A DNA stretch of 40,944 nucleotides, taken from contig WHTZ01000015.1 in assembly GCA_009377495.1 (NCBI GenBank), forward strand, positions 64,160 through 105,103. The letters are read 5' to 3'. This DNA comes from Luteitalea sp. Lineage in GTDB: Bacteria > Acidobacteriota > Vicinamibacteria > Vicinamibacterales > Vicinamibacteraceae. This document shows positions 1-9,902 of the stretch, in pieces. Both the position numbers and the translations under genes were made by a program. Below the pieces are notes generated by a model that worked only from the letters and a program-made list of their open reading frames with translations, was not told where the DNA came from and did not search any database. The first letter of the stretch is position 1, and each line of letters begins with the position of its first letter.

Positions 1-846
1 GGCGTGCGGCGGGAGGTGCCCTCGATGCCGGGCGTCTTCCAGCTCTCGATTGACGAGGTCGTGCGCGAGGCGATGGCTGCAGCAGACGAAGGCATTCGCG
101 CCGTCCTGCTCTTTGGTCTTCCCGAGCACAAGGACGCGGAGGGATCCCACGCGTGGCGACCGGATGCGCCCGTGCAACGCGCCGTGCGCGCCTTGAAGCG
201 GGTGCGACCAGAGCTGCTCGTCATCACCGACGTCTGTCTCTGCGAGTACACGTCGCACGGCCACTGCGGGGTGCTCAGCGGCGAGGAGATTGTCAACGAT
301 CCCACCGTGGCGCTCCTCGTGCGGACGGCTCTTTCGCACGCCGAGGCGGGTGCCGATATCGTCGCCCCCTCCGACATGATGGACGGGCGTGTCCGAGCGA
401 TCCGCAGCGCGTTGGACGAGCGCGGGATGCAGCAGGTCGCCATCATGTCGTATGCGGCAAAATACTGCTCGGCGTTCTACGGTCCCTTCCGCGAGGCGGC
501 GGATTCGGCGCCGGCGTTTGGTGATCGCCGCAGCCATCAAATGGATCCATCGAACGTCGAGGAAGCGCTACGCGAGGTGGCACTCGACATCGAGGAGGGC
601 GCCGACATCGTGATGGTGAAGCCGGCACTCCCGTATCTGGACGTCATCTGGCGCGTCAAGGAGCGGTTCGGATATCCGACGGCCGCCTATCAGGTGAGCG
701 GCGAGTACGCGATGTTGAAGGCGGCGGCCCAACATGGCTGGATCGATGAGCCACGTGCGATGCGCGAGGCCCTGACTGCCATTCGCCGCGCCGGCGCCGA
801 CATCATCATCACGTATTACGCGCGAGAACTGGCGCGAACGCTGTAA
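1..846 (+). CDS. hemB: Delta-aminolevulinic acid dehydratase (porphobilinogen synthase), 5' end cut by window edge
   Basis: HemB condenses two 5-aminolevulinate molecules to porphobilinogen, the first common step of tetrapyrrole synthesis, in the cytoplasm. The frame is open to base 1, so the N-terminus lies outside; the GTG at 4 is an internal valine codon. Numbering from that codon, the metal-site cysteines are C78, C80 and C88 in [14 protein letters not shown], the pattern of zinc-type enzymes. The two active-site lysines are K153 ([15 protein letters not shown]) and K206 ([11 protein letters not shown]), the latter forming the substrate Schiff base. About 280 of the usual 320-340 residues are present and the C-terminus is complete. 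hemL lies further downstream on the same strand, but two opposite-strand receptor genes separate them, so they are not one simple operon. Confidence 0.97.
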   Translation, partial: GVRREVPSMPGVFQLSIDEVVREAMAAADEGIRAVLLFGLPEHKDAEGSHAWRPDAPVQRAVRALKRVRPELLVITDVCLCEYTSHGHCGVLSGEEIVNDPTVALLVRTALSHAEAGADIVAPSDMMDGRVRAIRSALDERGMQQVAIMSYAAKYCSAFYGPFREAADSAPAFGDRRSHQMDPSNVEEALREVALDIEEGADIVMVKPALPYLDVIWRVKERFGYPTAAYQVSGEYAMLKAAAQHGWIDEPRAMREALTAIRRAGADIIITYYARELARTL

Positions 847-875
847 AAGGAACCGGCGCGATCCTTCGTGACAGC

Positions 876-881
876 TATAAT
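876..881 (+). promoter_or_regulatory. Candidate -10 element upstream of the 83-aa protein gene
   Basis: TATAAT is a perfect sigma-70 -10 hexamer, 34 bases before the ATG at 916. I see no good -35 hexamer 16-18 bp upstream, so this is a weak call. It would give the small downstream gene its own short leader. Confidence 0.35.
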
Positions 882-915
882 GGAGGTTCTCCCCGGCGCT
901 CTCAGGAGGTGTCTA

Positions 916-1167
916 ATGGAAGAGCTCGTGGCCCTCGTGGCCAAAAAGGCAGGAATCGGCGACGACAAAGCGCGCACGGCCGTTGAATCGGTCGTCGCGT
1001 TCATCAAGGGCAGGATGCCCGAGTCGATGGCGGGCCAGCTCGATGGTCTCATCGCCGGAGGGGCGGCCAGCAAGGCCACCGACGTCACCGCGAAGCTCGG
1101 CGGCTTGGCGAGCGGCCTGACCGGCGGGTTGGGTGGTGGTGGCGGCGATCAGGGCGGATCGGCCTAG
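916..1167 (+). CDS. Small helical protein with Gly-rich C-terminus (DUF2267/DUF2780-like guess)
   Basis: 83 aa. The ATG at 916 is chosen because AGGAGG lies at 904-909 with six bases of spacing; the in-frame upstream start at 868 has no such site. Residues 1-45 read as amphipathic helices (MEELVALVAKKAGIGDD, then a KARTAVESVVAFIKGRMP stretch). A hinge follows, then a tail with many Gly residues and a GGGGG run. Such short proteins resemble DUF2267/DUF2780-type domains of unknown role, but I cannot assign the family with certainty. It follows hemB by 69 bases and converges on the first receptor gene. Confidence 0.7.
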   Translation: MEELVALVAKKAGIGDDKARTAVESVVAFIKGRMPESMAGQLDGLIAGGAASKATDVTAKLGGLASGLTGGLGGGGGDQGGSA

Positions 1168-1215
1168 CATCAGGCGGCCGGGCTGTCGATCGTTGGCAGA
1201 CGACGACTCAAGAGA

Positions 1216-1237
1216 GGGGAGCAGATGGCTGCTCCCC
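1216..1237. terminator. Stem-loop between convergent genes
   Basis: GGGGAGCAG and CTGCTCCCC form a perfect 9-bp stem around a 4-base loop. It lies between the stops of the 83-aa gene (plus) and receptor 1 (minus), so it could end transcripts from both sides. There is no clear T-tract on either side. Confidence 0.5.
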
Positions 1238-1268
1238 CAATTCCCACTCCCAGCTTCGTTGCCCAACT

Positions 1269-4151
1269 CTAGAAACGGACACCAAACGCTATCCGGAACG
1301 TACGCGCCAGAGGATAGCTGTCGTTGTCCAACGGCCTCCCGAAGCTCTCACCTCTGATGAAGCCCGTCGCCAGACCTAGAGCGTCCGTGGCACTGCTTGG
1401 ATCTGGGTCAACCGCGCTGTCCCAGTTGATGAGCGTGTCGTCGTTGAAGAGGTTCAGGATGTCGACCTTCACGTACGGCCGCAGGCTCTGCCAAACGGGG
1501 ACGCTGTAGCTCACGGAGAAGTCGAACACGTGGTCGGCTGCCGCGAAAAACTCTGACCCGCGTGCGCCGAAGAAAACCGTCTGCGAAGATGGCAGGGTGG
1601 CGTAGCCTGCACCAACAGCCTCCTGCGTGGCAGTGAGCTGCAAACCGGTGGCCGCGAGGCTATAGGTGAGCGGCGAATCATAGCGATAGATCAACGAGAG
1701 GTCCGCCGCACCCACACGGCCCAAGCCGCGCGAGTAGGTCGTCCAGAGTTGCAGTCGATGCCGCTGGAAGTCGTTCAAGCGACCCACCGGGTAGTGCCGT
1801 GCCTCGCTGATGAGCTCCGGATAATCGCCCAAGAGCGAACTGATGCCCGGCTGATTACTGGCTTCGCCCTCGAAGTTGCCGTCGTTCTCGAGCTGCACGG
1901 TCCAGTTGCCCGCCACTTGCCACGCACTGGTCAGACGGTAGCCGCCTGAGAACTGGAGCGCCTGATAGTCACGCATCGGTAGATCGCTGTTGCCGACAAC
2001 CGAGTTGGTAAACGGTCCGAAGACAACCCCGTCTTGCTCCACCGAGGTCGACCCCGTGTCAAGCGTCAGGAAGTCTTCAACGAAGTTCGATACGTGTCGT
2101 TGGAGGTAGGTGGCTTTCGCATAGCCGCGTCCGATCTCACCACCAACCGAAACCGTGATCTCCCGCGAAACGGGTGACGACAATCCGTCTGCGAATTGCA
2201 CGTTCGCTGTCGGGAACGAACCGTCCACCACCGTATAGTTATCGACGTCAAAGCCGGGGGCGAAGTCGAGACCTTGACCAGTTGGCCCCGTATAGACGGC
2301 AGTCGTGTTCGCCGGGTTGCCAACGGGAGTGTTGTTCGCAAATTGGGATTCGCTGTACTTCCCGGAGTAGTGAGCGTAGGTGCCCTGCAGCAAGAGGCGG
2401 CCGTCACCCCTCACGTCATAGCTGGCCGCCAACCGCGGCATCCAGGTGTCCGTATCGACGCCGACGATGCCGCCCGTGGCCTCGCTGCGCACGCGCTCGT
2501 ATCGCACGCCGAGATCCAAGGAGAGGTGGTTGCCCGCTGCCCAGTGATCCTGCAGAAACAGCGACGTCGTGCGAATGTCAATCTGCGCTCCACGCGTCGC
2601 AAGCCAGTTCTCCAGGAGCGTTTCATCGGAGACAAACAGCGGGATGAACCGATCCGCCGCATCGAAAACCGGGTCGCCGCTCGCGTCAGTGAGGTAATCG
2701 GCGTCGAACACGTAGCCGGTGGCGCTCTGGGAGTTGCCTCCCGTGTTGGTGCTGTTGTAGACCTCGAAGCCGCCCTTGACGTCGTGGCTACCGACGCCGG
2801 TTGTCGTGAGGAAGTAAGAGAGATTCCCCGTCACTTGCCAGTTGTTGCGGTCCTCCGGGTCCGTCGCATCGAAGTACGGCGCGTTGTAGTGGCCCAACTG
2901 CTGCGTCAGCGTGATGAACGGCGAGTCCACGATGTCTGTGCTCGTACCGCCGACGTCCCGAAAGCCGAACGTCTTCCGCGAGACGCTCAGCTCACCGAAC
3001 GCGCGCTGCGAGAGGATGCCTCGCCAGCCGGCAACCCAGCGATCGTTTGGGAAGTCCGGACGCTCGACGACGTTGGGATCGATCGAGAAGCCAAATGTGG
3101 TGCGCGTGGCGCTCCCGGCGTTGTTGAGGTAACTTCCAGTCAACGTGTGCCGCTCCGCCACCGTGCCGGTCAGCTTGATCTCGCCACGATTGTTGTCGGT
3201 GACCGTTGTAAACGGGATGCCGCTTTGCGGGAGGGGTTCGGTCGTTTCCGCGCTCTCAAACCGGCCTGCGCCAAAGAACCAAAGCTTCGTCGGGATGATC
3301 GGCCCGCCCACCGTCGCTTCGTGGACGGGATTGAGCTGACTTATCCTCTCGATGTCTTCCTCCCGCTCGAGTGGCGTCCGGGCGGTCCACGCGTCGTTGG
3401 TGAGCGTCGCGCGGTAGCTACCGGAAAATTGGTCGCCGCCGCTCTTGGTCACGACGTTGACGACGCCGCCCGAAAAGCGGCCGTACTCTGCCGAGATGCC
3501 AGACGTGAGGATTTGAGTCTGCTCGAGCGCGTCCTCGATGAACAGGTTGTTCGCCGTCCCAAACAGGTTATCGTTGACGTCGACGCCGTCCATGAGAAAG
3601 ACGTTGTCGTAGGCAAAGCCGCCAGAAATCGTCAACTGGTTGTCGTTGGGTGTGTTCATGGTCAAGCCTGGTGACAACTGGGCGATTTCCTGAGGCGTAC
3701 GGCCAATCGGTAGCACGTTGACCTGCTCGGCGGTGATGTTCGCGCCTCCGGTCGTCGTTGTCACCGCTGACTCGATCGCTGACCCAGGCACGGTCACCTG
3801 CTCCTGGAGACCCTGCACCTCGAGCGTCGCGTTCACCTCGGTGGGCTGACCGACACGCACCTCGGCCGACTGCTCGACCGGCTGCATGCCGCTTAGCTCG
3901 AACCTCACGCTGTATTCACCGTTCGGCAGCGCGCGGAAAAGGTAAACGCCGTTCTCGTCCGTGACGGCTTCCCGCACACCCTGGAGCGCCGAAGATGTGA
4001 CGGTCACGACCACGCCTGGCAACGCCAGGCCCTGAGCGTCCCGGGCGGTGCCCTGGATCATGCCCGTCTGCACGCCCTGGGCAAAGACGGGTGACGAGAG
4101 GAGCAGCCAGACGAATGCTGCCGTCGTGACCGGAAGAAGCTTGCGAAACAT
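1269..4151 (-). CDS. TonB-dependent receptor 1, Oar-like, with carboxypeptidase-regulatory-like domain
   Basis: 960 aa outer-membrane receptor. The start at 4151 is preferred over the longer frame (4250): AAAGGAG lies 9 bases upstream and a signal peptide starts there (MFRKLLPVTTAAFVWLLL, then SSPVFA-Q). Residues about 25-110 are a CarboxypepD_reg-like beta-sandwich (IQGTARDAQGLALPGVVVTV). A plug follows with the family markers LMDGVDVNDN, ISAEYGRFSGGVVNVVTKSG and GGPIIPTKLWFFGAG. The remainder is a beta-barrel ending in FRIAFGVRF; the terminal Phe is the usual barrel-assembly signal. The ligand is not readable from sequence. It is encoded head-to-tail with receptor 2. Related Oar-type receptors import large or hydrophobic ligands or act in protease secretion. 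Confidence 0.92.
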   Translation of the reverse strand: MFRKLLPVTTAAFVWLLLSSPVFAQGVQTGMIQGTARDAQGLALPGVVVTVTSSALQGVREAVTDENGVYLFRALPNGEYSVRFELSGMQPVEQSAEVRVGQPTEVNATLEVQGLQEQVTVPGSAIESAVTTTTGGANITAEQVNVLPIGRTPQEIAQLSPGLTMNTPNDNQLTISGGFAYDNVFLMDGVDVNDNLFGTANNLFIEDALEQTQILTSGISAEYGRFSGGVVNVVTKSGGDQFSGSYRATLTNDAWTARTPLEREEDIERISQLNPVHEATVGGPIIPTKLWFFGAGRFESAETTEPLPQSGIPFTTVTDNNRGEIKLTGTVAERHTLTGSYLNNAGSATRTTFGFSIDPNVVERPDFPNDRWVAGWRGILSQRAFGELSVSRKTFGFRDVGGTSTDIVDSPFITLTQQLGHYNAPYFDATDPEDRNNWQVTGNLSYFLTTTGVGSHDVKGGFEVYNSTNTGGNSQSATGYVFDADYLTDASGDPVFDAADRFIPLFVSDETLLENWLATRGAQIDIRTTSLFLQDHWAAGNHLSLDLGVRYERVRSEATGGIVGVDTDTWMPRLAASYDVRGDGRLLLQGTYAHYSGKYSESQFANNTPVGNPANTTAVYTGPTGQGLDFAPGFDVDNYTVVDGSFPTANVQFADGLSSPVSREITVSVGGEIGRGYAKATYLQRHVSNFVEDFLTLDTGSTSVEQDGVVFGPFTNSVVGNSDLPMRDYQALQFSGGYRLTSAWQVAGNWTVQLENDGNFEGEASNQPGISSLLGDYPELISEARHYPVGRLNDFQRHRLQLWTTYSRGLGRVGAADLSLIYRYDSPLTYSLAATGLQLTATQEAVGAGYATLPSSQTVFFGARGSEFFAAADHVFDFSVSYSVPVWQSLRPYVKVDILNLFNDDTLINWDSAVDPDPSSATDALGLATGFIRGESFGRPLDNDSYPLARTFRIAFGVRF

Positions 4152-4298
4152 CAGTGCTGACTCCTTTGAGATGCTGATCAAAGCGACCGATAGTCGCGCG
4201 CGGAGCTCATCAGCCATGCGTACCAGTGTTGTCGTGACTGCTGCGAGCACACCGTGTGCCAGAACAGTCGGAGCTCGTGCGACTAACTGCGGCTCTCG

Positions 4299-4328
4299 GG
4301 CAGTTTACGCAAATCGAAACGGCAGTTT
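4299..4328 (-). promoter_or_regulatory. Direct repeat GGCAGTTT x2 upstream of receptor 1
   Basis: GGCAGTTT occurs at 4299-4306 and 4321-4328, exactly 22 bp apart (two helical turns), about 150-180 bp upstream of the receptor 1 start. Such spacing suits a dimeric regulator, but I know no matching site. The rest of the roughly 400-base gap between 4152 and 4547 holds no convincing gene or promoter. Confidence 0.25.
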
Positions 4329-4547
4329 GGAAGGGTCGGGACGAACCGCTGGAATGCGGGGACGAATGGCGGAAACGAGGGGAGGATTTACGGCAGTCGA
4401 ACGCGATGAGGAAATCGAGACGCGCCGATTGCGTGACTCGAAACGTCGCTCATCCAGAGAACGCCGTCACGTGTGACGTGCGTGCGCACGATTTATCCGA
4501 CCGACTGGATGATGCGCCTCGAAATATTGGAGAACGAAATGAGCGGA

Positions 4548-4571
4548 GAAAGGGGCCGTGAGGCCCCTTTC
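4548..4571 (-). terminator. Hairpin terminator of receptor 2
   Basis: A perfect 10-bp stem, GAAAGGGGCC / GGCCCCTTTC, with a GTGA loop, lies 25 bases past the receptor 2 stop. There is no long T-tract after it on the minus strand. Its AAAGGGGCC arm resembles half of the GGGGACAGGCCCC repeats seen later in the window. Confidence 0.55.
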
Positions 4572-4596
4572 GAAGATTCGCCTGGCGCGGTGCGCG

Positions 4597-7500
4597 TCAG
4601 AAGCTCACGCGCGTGCCGAGGAAGAAGCGCCGCGGATCCAGGAAGCGGATCCCTTCGCCGAAGGCGGCCTCGCCCGTGCCAGCCACGAGATCCTGGTTGC
4701 GGATCGCATCCTGATTGTCGAGCACGTTGAAGACGTCCACGAACACCTCCAGGCCCACCAAGCCAATCCGCGGCTTGTACTGCAGCCGGAGATCGAGCTG
4801 ACCGTAGGATGGGTTGTCGAGTGAGCCGACCGCGTCCGGCGCCAGCCAGAAGTCATTGATGCCCGCAAACTCGAACGGCTCCTCGACCTGGACCGGCAGA
4901 TTGCGACCTGAGGCCAACGCCGTCCTGCTCGCGATCGTGCCGACGTTCCACTTGTACGCGCCGCCTAACTCGATGCCAATCGGCCAGACGTAGGAACCCC
5001 CCAACGCAAAGACGTGCGGGATGCTGCCTGGCTGCCGGCCGTACTGGTTCGGTGCGCGCGGATCCAGATATAACGTGTCGCCCTGGAAGTCGGCATTCGA
5101 GTCGGAGTTCGTGTTGCCACGAAGGTGGTTGTAGCTGTACCAAGCGAGCGCCTGCCAGTTGTCACTGAAGCGCCTGCGGAACGTCAGCTCGAGCCCGTGG
5201 TAGTTGCGCTCCCCACCCTCGAGCGTGGCGATCACGAAGTTGGAGCCTGGGTTCTCGGCGTAGCCGAAGTAGTCGAGGCCAAGCCACAGCGCGTTCGGAT
5301 CGTCGATGGGCCCGGGGTACCCCTCAGTCGTTCCCTCGGTGTCCACCGCATACAGCCCGAGGTCGTAGTCCTCCAGGATGTCGCGCGTCCGGCGGTACGT
5401 ATACGTCGTCCCGAAGCTCATGTTCCGTCCGAGATCGACCTCGTACCCGAATGCAAGATCGTCCGTATAGGGTGTTTGGGTGGTCGGCGCGAAGAACGCG
5501 TCCTGCTGCACGGCGCCGCCGCGGGTGCGGAAGGTGACCCATTCGTCGTTCAGGAACACCTGCTCGTCGAGGACGGAGCCAGTGAGCGTGCCGGCGAAGT
5601 TGGTCATGTTGTTCCGGATCGGGTCGTAGTAGCGACCGTAGAAGGCGGATACCTTCTGGCGGCCATCACCCATGAGGTCGTAAACGGCGCTCAGGCGTGG
5701 GGCGAATTCCCAGTCGAACGTGAAGATGTCCTCGCCCGTGGTCGCGAAGTGCTCCCAGCGCTCCGCGCGCACGCCCACGTTGAGCGCGAGACGGCCGAGC
5801 TCGATCTGATCCTGCACGAAGAACGTCAGGCCATCCGACCTGGTCTCCTGCGGGCCTTCGGTCACCTGGAGCGTCCGGTCGTAGTTGATCTTGCCTTCCC
5901 GGTTGCCCGCCGTGCTGCCGAAGGTCAGCTGTGAGCCCAACTCCGCCGATGTGATCGTACCGTCACCATTGGCGTCGTACAAGTCGTAGAACTCACTCCG
6001 GTTGGGCAGGCCGTTGATGGTCCGGATCAGGCCGGTGAAGTCGCTCGTGTTGAAGGGATCGAACCCAAGATCGGAGAACGAACCCGTCGCCAGCTCGCCG
6101 CCCGTGATGCCGGCCAGATGGCTGGCCAGCGAAAGCTGCTGTGCCGATTCGAGGAACGTCGTGTTGCGGAAGTTCTCGTGCCGCGCCCACTCGAGGCCGC
6201 CCTTGACCGTGTGACGGTCAATGGTCCACTGGACGCTGCCGCGTGCACCCTGGCTGTCGCGCTCGTTGATGAGATCCGAACCAAAGCCACCGAGCTGCTC
6301 ATCGAACAGCGTGCGCTGGTCCGTTTCTCGGTAGATGACGGTGGTCAGCGGCTCACGAATCTCCGAGAACTGGGAGAGCTCCCCATTGTGGAGGCTGTAC
6401 GCTCCTTCAATCAGCGCGTTTCCCCACAGACGCGAGTAGTTCACCGCATAGCGGTCGCCGCCCAGCTCTTGTGCTGCGCTTCGCGCGTTCGTGATATCGC
6501 GATCGCGCTGACCGCTGGTATCGGTCGGGTCGCTCAGGAACAGAAAGCTCACCGTGTCGCTTCGTGTCGGCGTCCACGTACCTTTGGCGTAGCCTTGGTT
6601 CTGCTTGTTGGTGGTCGACCGGAGGAACTCCTCGGTGTCGAGGCTGGTCACGTCGTCATCGCGCTCGAGTCGGCGATAGCTGCCAAAGAACCAGGCGCGA
6701 TCGGGCACAATTGGGCCACCGAGCGTGAACGCGGCGTCGAAGGTCGAGAACTTCTGCTCGGTCGAGTTCTTGTTCTCCGCTTGTAGGTTGTCGTCCTGGA
6801 AGAAGTAGTTTGCCGACCCGTGGAAGGCATTGCTGCCCGACTTTGTAATCACGTTCGACAGCAAGCCAGGCGTGCCAGCGAACTCGGCCGGAATGCCGCC
6901 CGTGAGGACTTTCATCTCTTGAATGATCTCCGTGTTCAGCTCCGCGCCAGTTCGGCCGGTCACGGGATCTGTCACGTCAATGCCGTTGAAGTAGACGAAA
7001 TTATCGGACGAGACACCGAGGTTGCCCCCGATGTCGGTATAGTTCACGCCAGACTTGACCGCGGGGTTGTTGGGACTCTCCGGGTCAGCCGGAAGGACAC
7101 CCGGCACGAACTGGAAGTAGCTCTGGTATGTGCGACCGGTCGGCAGCGACTCGGTCAGCTCCAAGGTGATGTCCTGTCCAGTGATCGCGCTCTTGGTATC
7201 GACGAGCGGCGCCTCCGCGCTGACTTGCACCGCCTCGGTCAGGCCGCCTACGGTAAGCTGCACGCGTACGGTTGCGGTCTGGCCAGACCGAACGAGCACG
7301 TTCTCGTTCCGCGTGGGCGTGAAGCCGGACAGCTCCGTGGTGACGACGTAGTCGGCCGACGGTTCGAGCGCAGCAAGCACCGCGCGCCCCTCAGCGTCCG
7401 TGACGCCTTCACGCGTCGTGACGGCATCGCCTGCTTGGGCGACAACCGTCACGCCCGGAACGCCCAGGCCGCTGTCGTCCTGAGCGATGACCTCGATGGT

Positions 7501-7602
7501 GCCGGTCCCGACCACTTGCGCAAGCGCAGGGTGAGCGGCCGGTAACGTCGCGAGCAGCACCGCAGCAGCCACTAACGACACAAATGGCTTGATTCGACGC
7601 AC
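4597..7602 (-). CDS. TonB-dependent receptor 2, Oar-like, with an EF-hand-type loop
   Basis: 1001 aa. The GTG start at 7602 is chosen because AGGGAGGAGG lies about 5 bases upstream and a signal peptide begins there (VRRIKPFVSLVAAAVLLAT, ending PALA-Q). The longer frame to 7719 runs into an inverted-repeat element. Domains: a carboxypeptidase-regulatory-like fold at about 30-115 (TIEVIAQDDSGLGVPGVTVV), plug (YFNGIDVTDPVTGR, GIPAEFAGTPGLLSNVITKS) and barrel ending FLGTRVSF. Residues 543-554 are DANGDGTITSAE, a perfect 12-residue EF-hand calcium loop inside a barrel loop region, which suggests calcium-stabilised extracellular structure. The ligand is unknown. It lies upstream of receptor 1 in the same direction with a 445-base gap and a hairpin between them, so it is probably a separate transcript. 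Confidence 0.92.
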   Translation of the reverse strand: MRRIKPFVSLVAAAVLLATLPAAHPALAQVVGTGTIEVIAQDDSGLGVPGVTVVAQAGDAVTTREGVTDAEGRAVLAALEPSADYVVTTELSGFTPTRNENVLVRSGQTATVRVQLTVGGLTEAVQVSAEAPLVDTKSAITGQDITLELTESLPTGRTYQSYFQFVPGVLPADPESPNNPAVKSGVNYTDIGGNLGVSSDNFVYFNGIDVTDPVTGRTGAELNTEIIQEMKVLTGGIPAEFAGTPGLLSNVITKSGSNAFHGSANYFFQDDNLQAENKNSTEQKFSTFDAAFTLGGPIVPDRAWFFGSYRRLERDDDVTSLDTEEFLRSTTNKQNQGYAKGTWTPTRSDTVSFLFLSDPTDTSGQRDRDITNARSAAQELGGDRYAVNYSRLWGNALIEGAYSLHNGELSQFSEIREPLTTVIYRETDQRTLFDEQLGGFGSDLINERDSQGARGSVQWTIDRHTVKGGLEWARHENFRNTTFLESAQQLSLASHLAGITGGELATGSFSDLGFDPFNTSDFTGLIRTINGLPNRSEFYDLYDANGDGTITSAELGSQLTFGSTAGNREGKINYDRTLQVTEGPQETRSDGLTFFVQDQIELGRLALNVGVRAERWEHFATTGEDIFTFDWEFAPRLSAVYDLMGDGRQKVSAFYGRYYDPIRNNMTNFAGTLTGSVLDEQVFLNDEWVTFRTRGGAVQQDAFFAPTTQTPYTDDLAFGYEVDLGRNMSFGTTYTYRRTRDILEDYDLGLYAVDTEGTTEGYPGPIDDPNALWLGLDYFGYAENPGSNFVIATLEGGERNYHGLELTFRRRFSDNWQALAWYSYNHLRGNTNSDSNADFQGDTLYLDPRAPNQYGRQPGSIPHVFALGGSYVWPIGIELGGAYKWNVGTIASRTALASGRNLPVQVEEPFEFAGINDFWLAPDAVGSLDNPSYGQLDLRLQYKPRIGLVGLEVFVDVFNVLDNQDAIRNQDLVAGTGEAAFGEGIRFLDPRRFFLGTRVSF

Positions 7603-7623
7603 GCTCTCCTCCTCCCTAAGGAT

Positions 7624-7812
7624 TCGTCTGGAAATAGGTGTCCCATTCTGGGCGTCGAGGCGCCCGCCTGGCAAGGCGCGAGGAGCGCGCATACCGGGCG
7701 TATGTAAAGCGACGAGCAACGCAGCCAGGCCCGGGGTCCCCAGCGCGGCAGCCGCGCTGGGGTGGAGGCGGGATGCATCGGCGGCCAGAATGGGACACTT
7801 ATTTCCAGACGA
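7624..7812. mobile_element. MITE-like element with 28-bp terminal inverted repeats
   Basis: The ends (7624-7651 and 7785-7812) are inverted copies that match at 27 of 28 positions; the core is TCTGGAAATA(G/A)GTGTCCC. A looser CCTAAG-type match extends a few bases beyond. Inside is another perfect 11-bp hairpin, CCCCAGCGCGG / CCGCGCTGGGG, with a 3-base loop at 7738-7762. No transposase frame is present; short open frames here follow from the palindromes. It sits just upstream of receptor 2's start and about 265 bp upstream of hemL. It is probably a non-autonomous mobile or REP-like element. Confidence 0.7.
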
Positions 7813-8028
7813 GTCCTAAGATCAAGTTGAAGCTAAAGGACTCATCCGGGAATCCTAAATCCCCGCTGTGTGGCGCCAATCCCCGAGCAGTCTCTTGAAG
7901 CGTAGCTGGGCTATGCCCCAAGCATGAACCGTGCCACTACCTTGTCGGTCCCGCAAAACAACGAGGCCTGTCCCCGCTTCAATCGAGCGCGGACGAATCC
8001 GGCGCACTGGATGAGCGCCTTCGGAATT

Positions 8029-8057
8029 TTGGAGAAGCCACCCATCCACGCTATAGT
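8029..8057 (+). promoter_or_regulatory. Candidate sigma-70 promoter of hemL
   Basis: TTGGAG (8029-8034), a 17-bp spacer and TATAGT (8052-8057) lie just before hemL, giving a leader of roughly 15 bases to the ATG at 8079. The spacing is ideal and the hexamers match 4/6 and 5/6. Confidence 0.5.
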
Positions 8058-8078
8058 TTTTGCTCCAGATTCTTGCCT

Positions 8079-9362
<1,284 letters not shown>

Positions 9363-9377
<15 letters not shown>

Positions 9378-9404
9378 AGGGATAGAGGGGTAAAGGGTAA
9401 GGGA
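9363..9404 (+). repeat. G-rich degenerate 8-bp tandem repeat at the hemL stop
   Basis: G-runs start at 9363, 9371, 9379, 9387, 9395 and 9401, i.e. units such as GGGGCAAA, GGGGTAAA and GGGATAGA. The hemL stop (TAA) is inside the repeat, and further stops occur in it. The runs could fold as a G-quadruplex in DNA or mRNA. Confidence 0.75.
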
Positions 9405-9451
9405 AGCTTGCGCTCGCTCCCCTTGCCCTTGACGCCGGGGTCCTCTGACCG

Positions 9452-9823
9452 TTATTTCGCGGCCTTTCGGCCGCCCTTGCCCTGGGCCTTGCGCGCCTGC
9501 TGCTCGTGGTACCGCTGCCAGCGACGCTTGAGCGCTTCCTTGATGCGACGCCGCCCCTCGGCGGACAGCCGACGCTTGCGGCGACGGCCAGCCGGCCGAG
9601 CCTCTGTGCGCTCCGCTGGCTGAACAGGCACGGCTAGCCGCTTTTCCGCCGGCGCGCGACCCTGGTCGAGCGCCGCGCGCACCTCGCTCGCGCGGGCTGT
9701 CAGCTCTGTTAGTCGTTCCTTGGTCTGGGCTATCTCGCGCTGCAGGCCGTCGAGCGCCCAGGTAAGCACCTCAGCCGAGACACCGACGGCACGCGCCGTA
9801 CCTTTTCTTCGTCCACGTGGCAT
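9452..9823 (-). CDS. Basic coiled-coil protein with NUMOD3-like DNA-binding motif
   Basis: 123 aa. The ATG at 9823 has AAGGAGG eight bases upstream. Residues about 20-55 form a probable coiled coil (LQREIAQTKERLTELTAR). The C-terminal third is extremely basic (RRRKRRLSAEGRRRIKEALK, ending KGGRKAAK). The LSxExRRRIxEAxKxRW pattern resembles the NUMOD3-type DNA-binding helix and histone-like tails. A nucleoid or regulatory DNA-binding role is plausible but unproven. It is divergent from the TPR gene, with 79 bases between the starts. Confidence 0.75.
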   Translation of the reverse strand: MPRGRRKGTARAVGVSAEVLTWALDGLQREIAQTKERLTELTARASEVRAALDQGRAPAEKRLAVPVQPAERTEARPAGRRRKRRLSAEGRRRIKEALKRRWQRYHEQQARKAQGKGGRKAAK

Positions 9824-9902
9824 CCAGCGAGCCTCCTTGCAACGTCAAAACGCATGGCAGCGTATCATAATCTGTAGAAATAGCGAGGCGCGTGTGTCAC
9901 CC

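Noticed and set aside
2196..3674. 492-codon plus-strand open frame inside receptor 1
   Set aside because: It is fully antisense to a gene with clear receptor domains; high-GC DNA often leaves the opposite strand open. No ribosome site or family motif.
7572..7898. Several short open frames in the MITE-like element
   Set aside because: They mirror each other on both strands because of the inverted repeats and have no protein-like composition.
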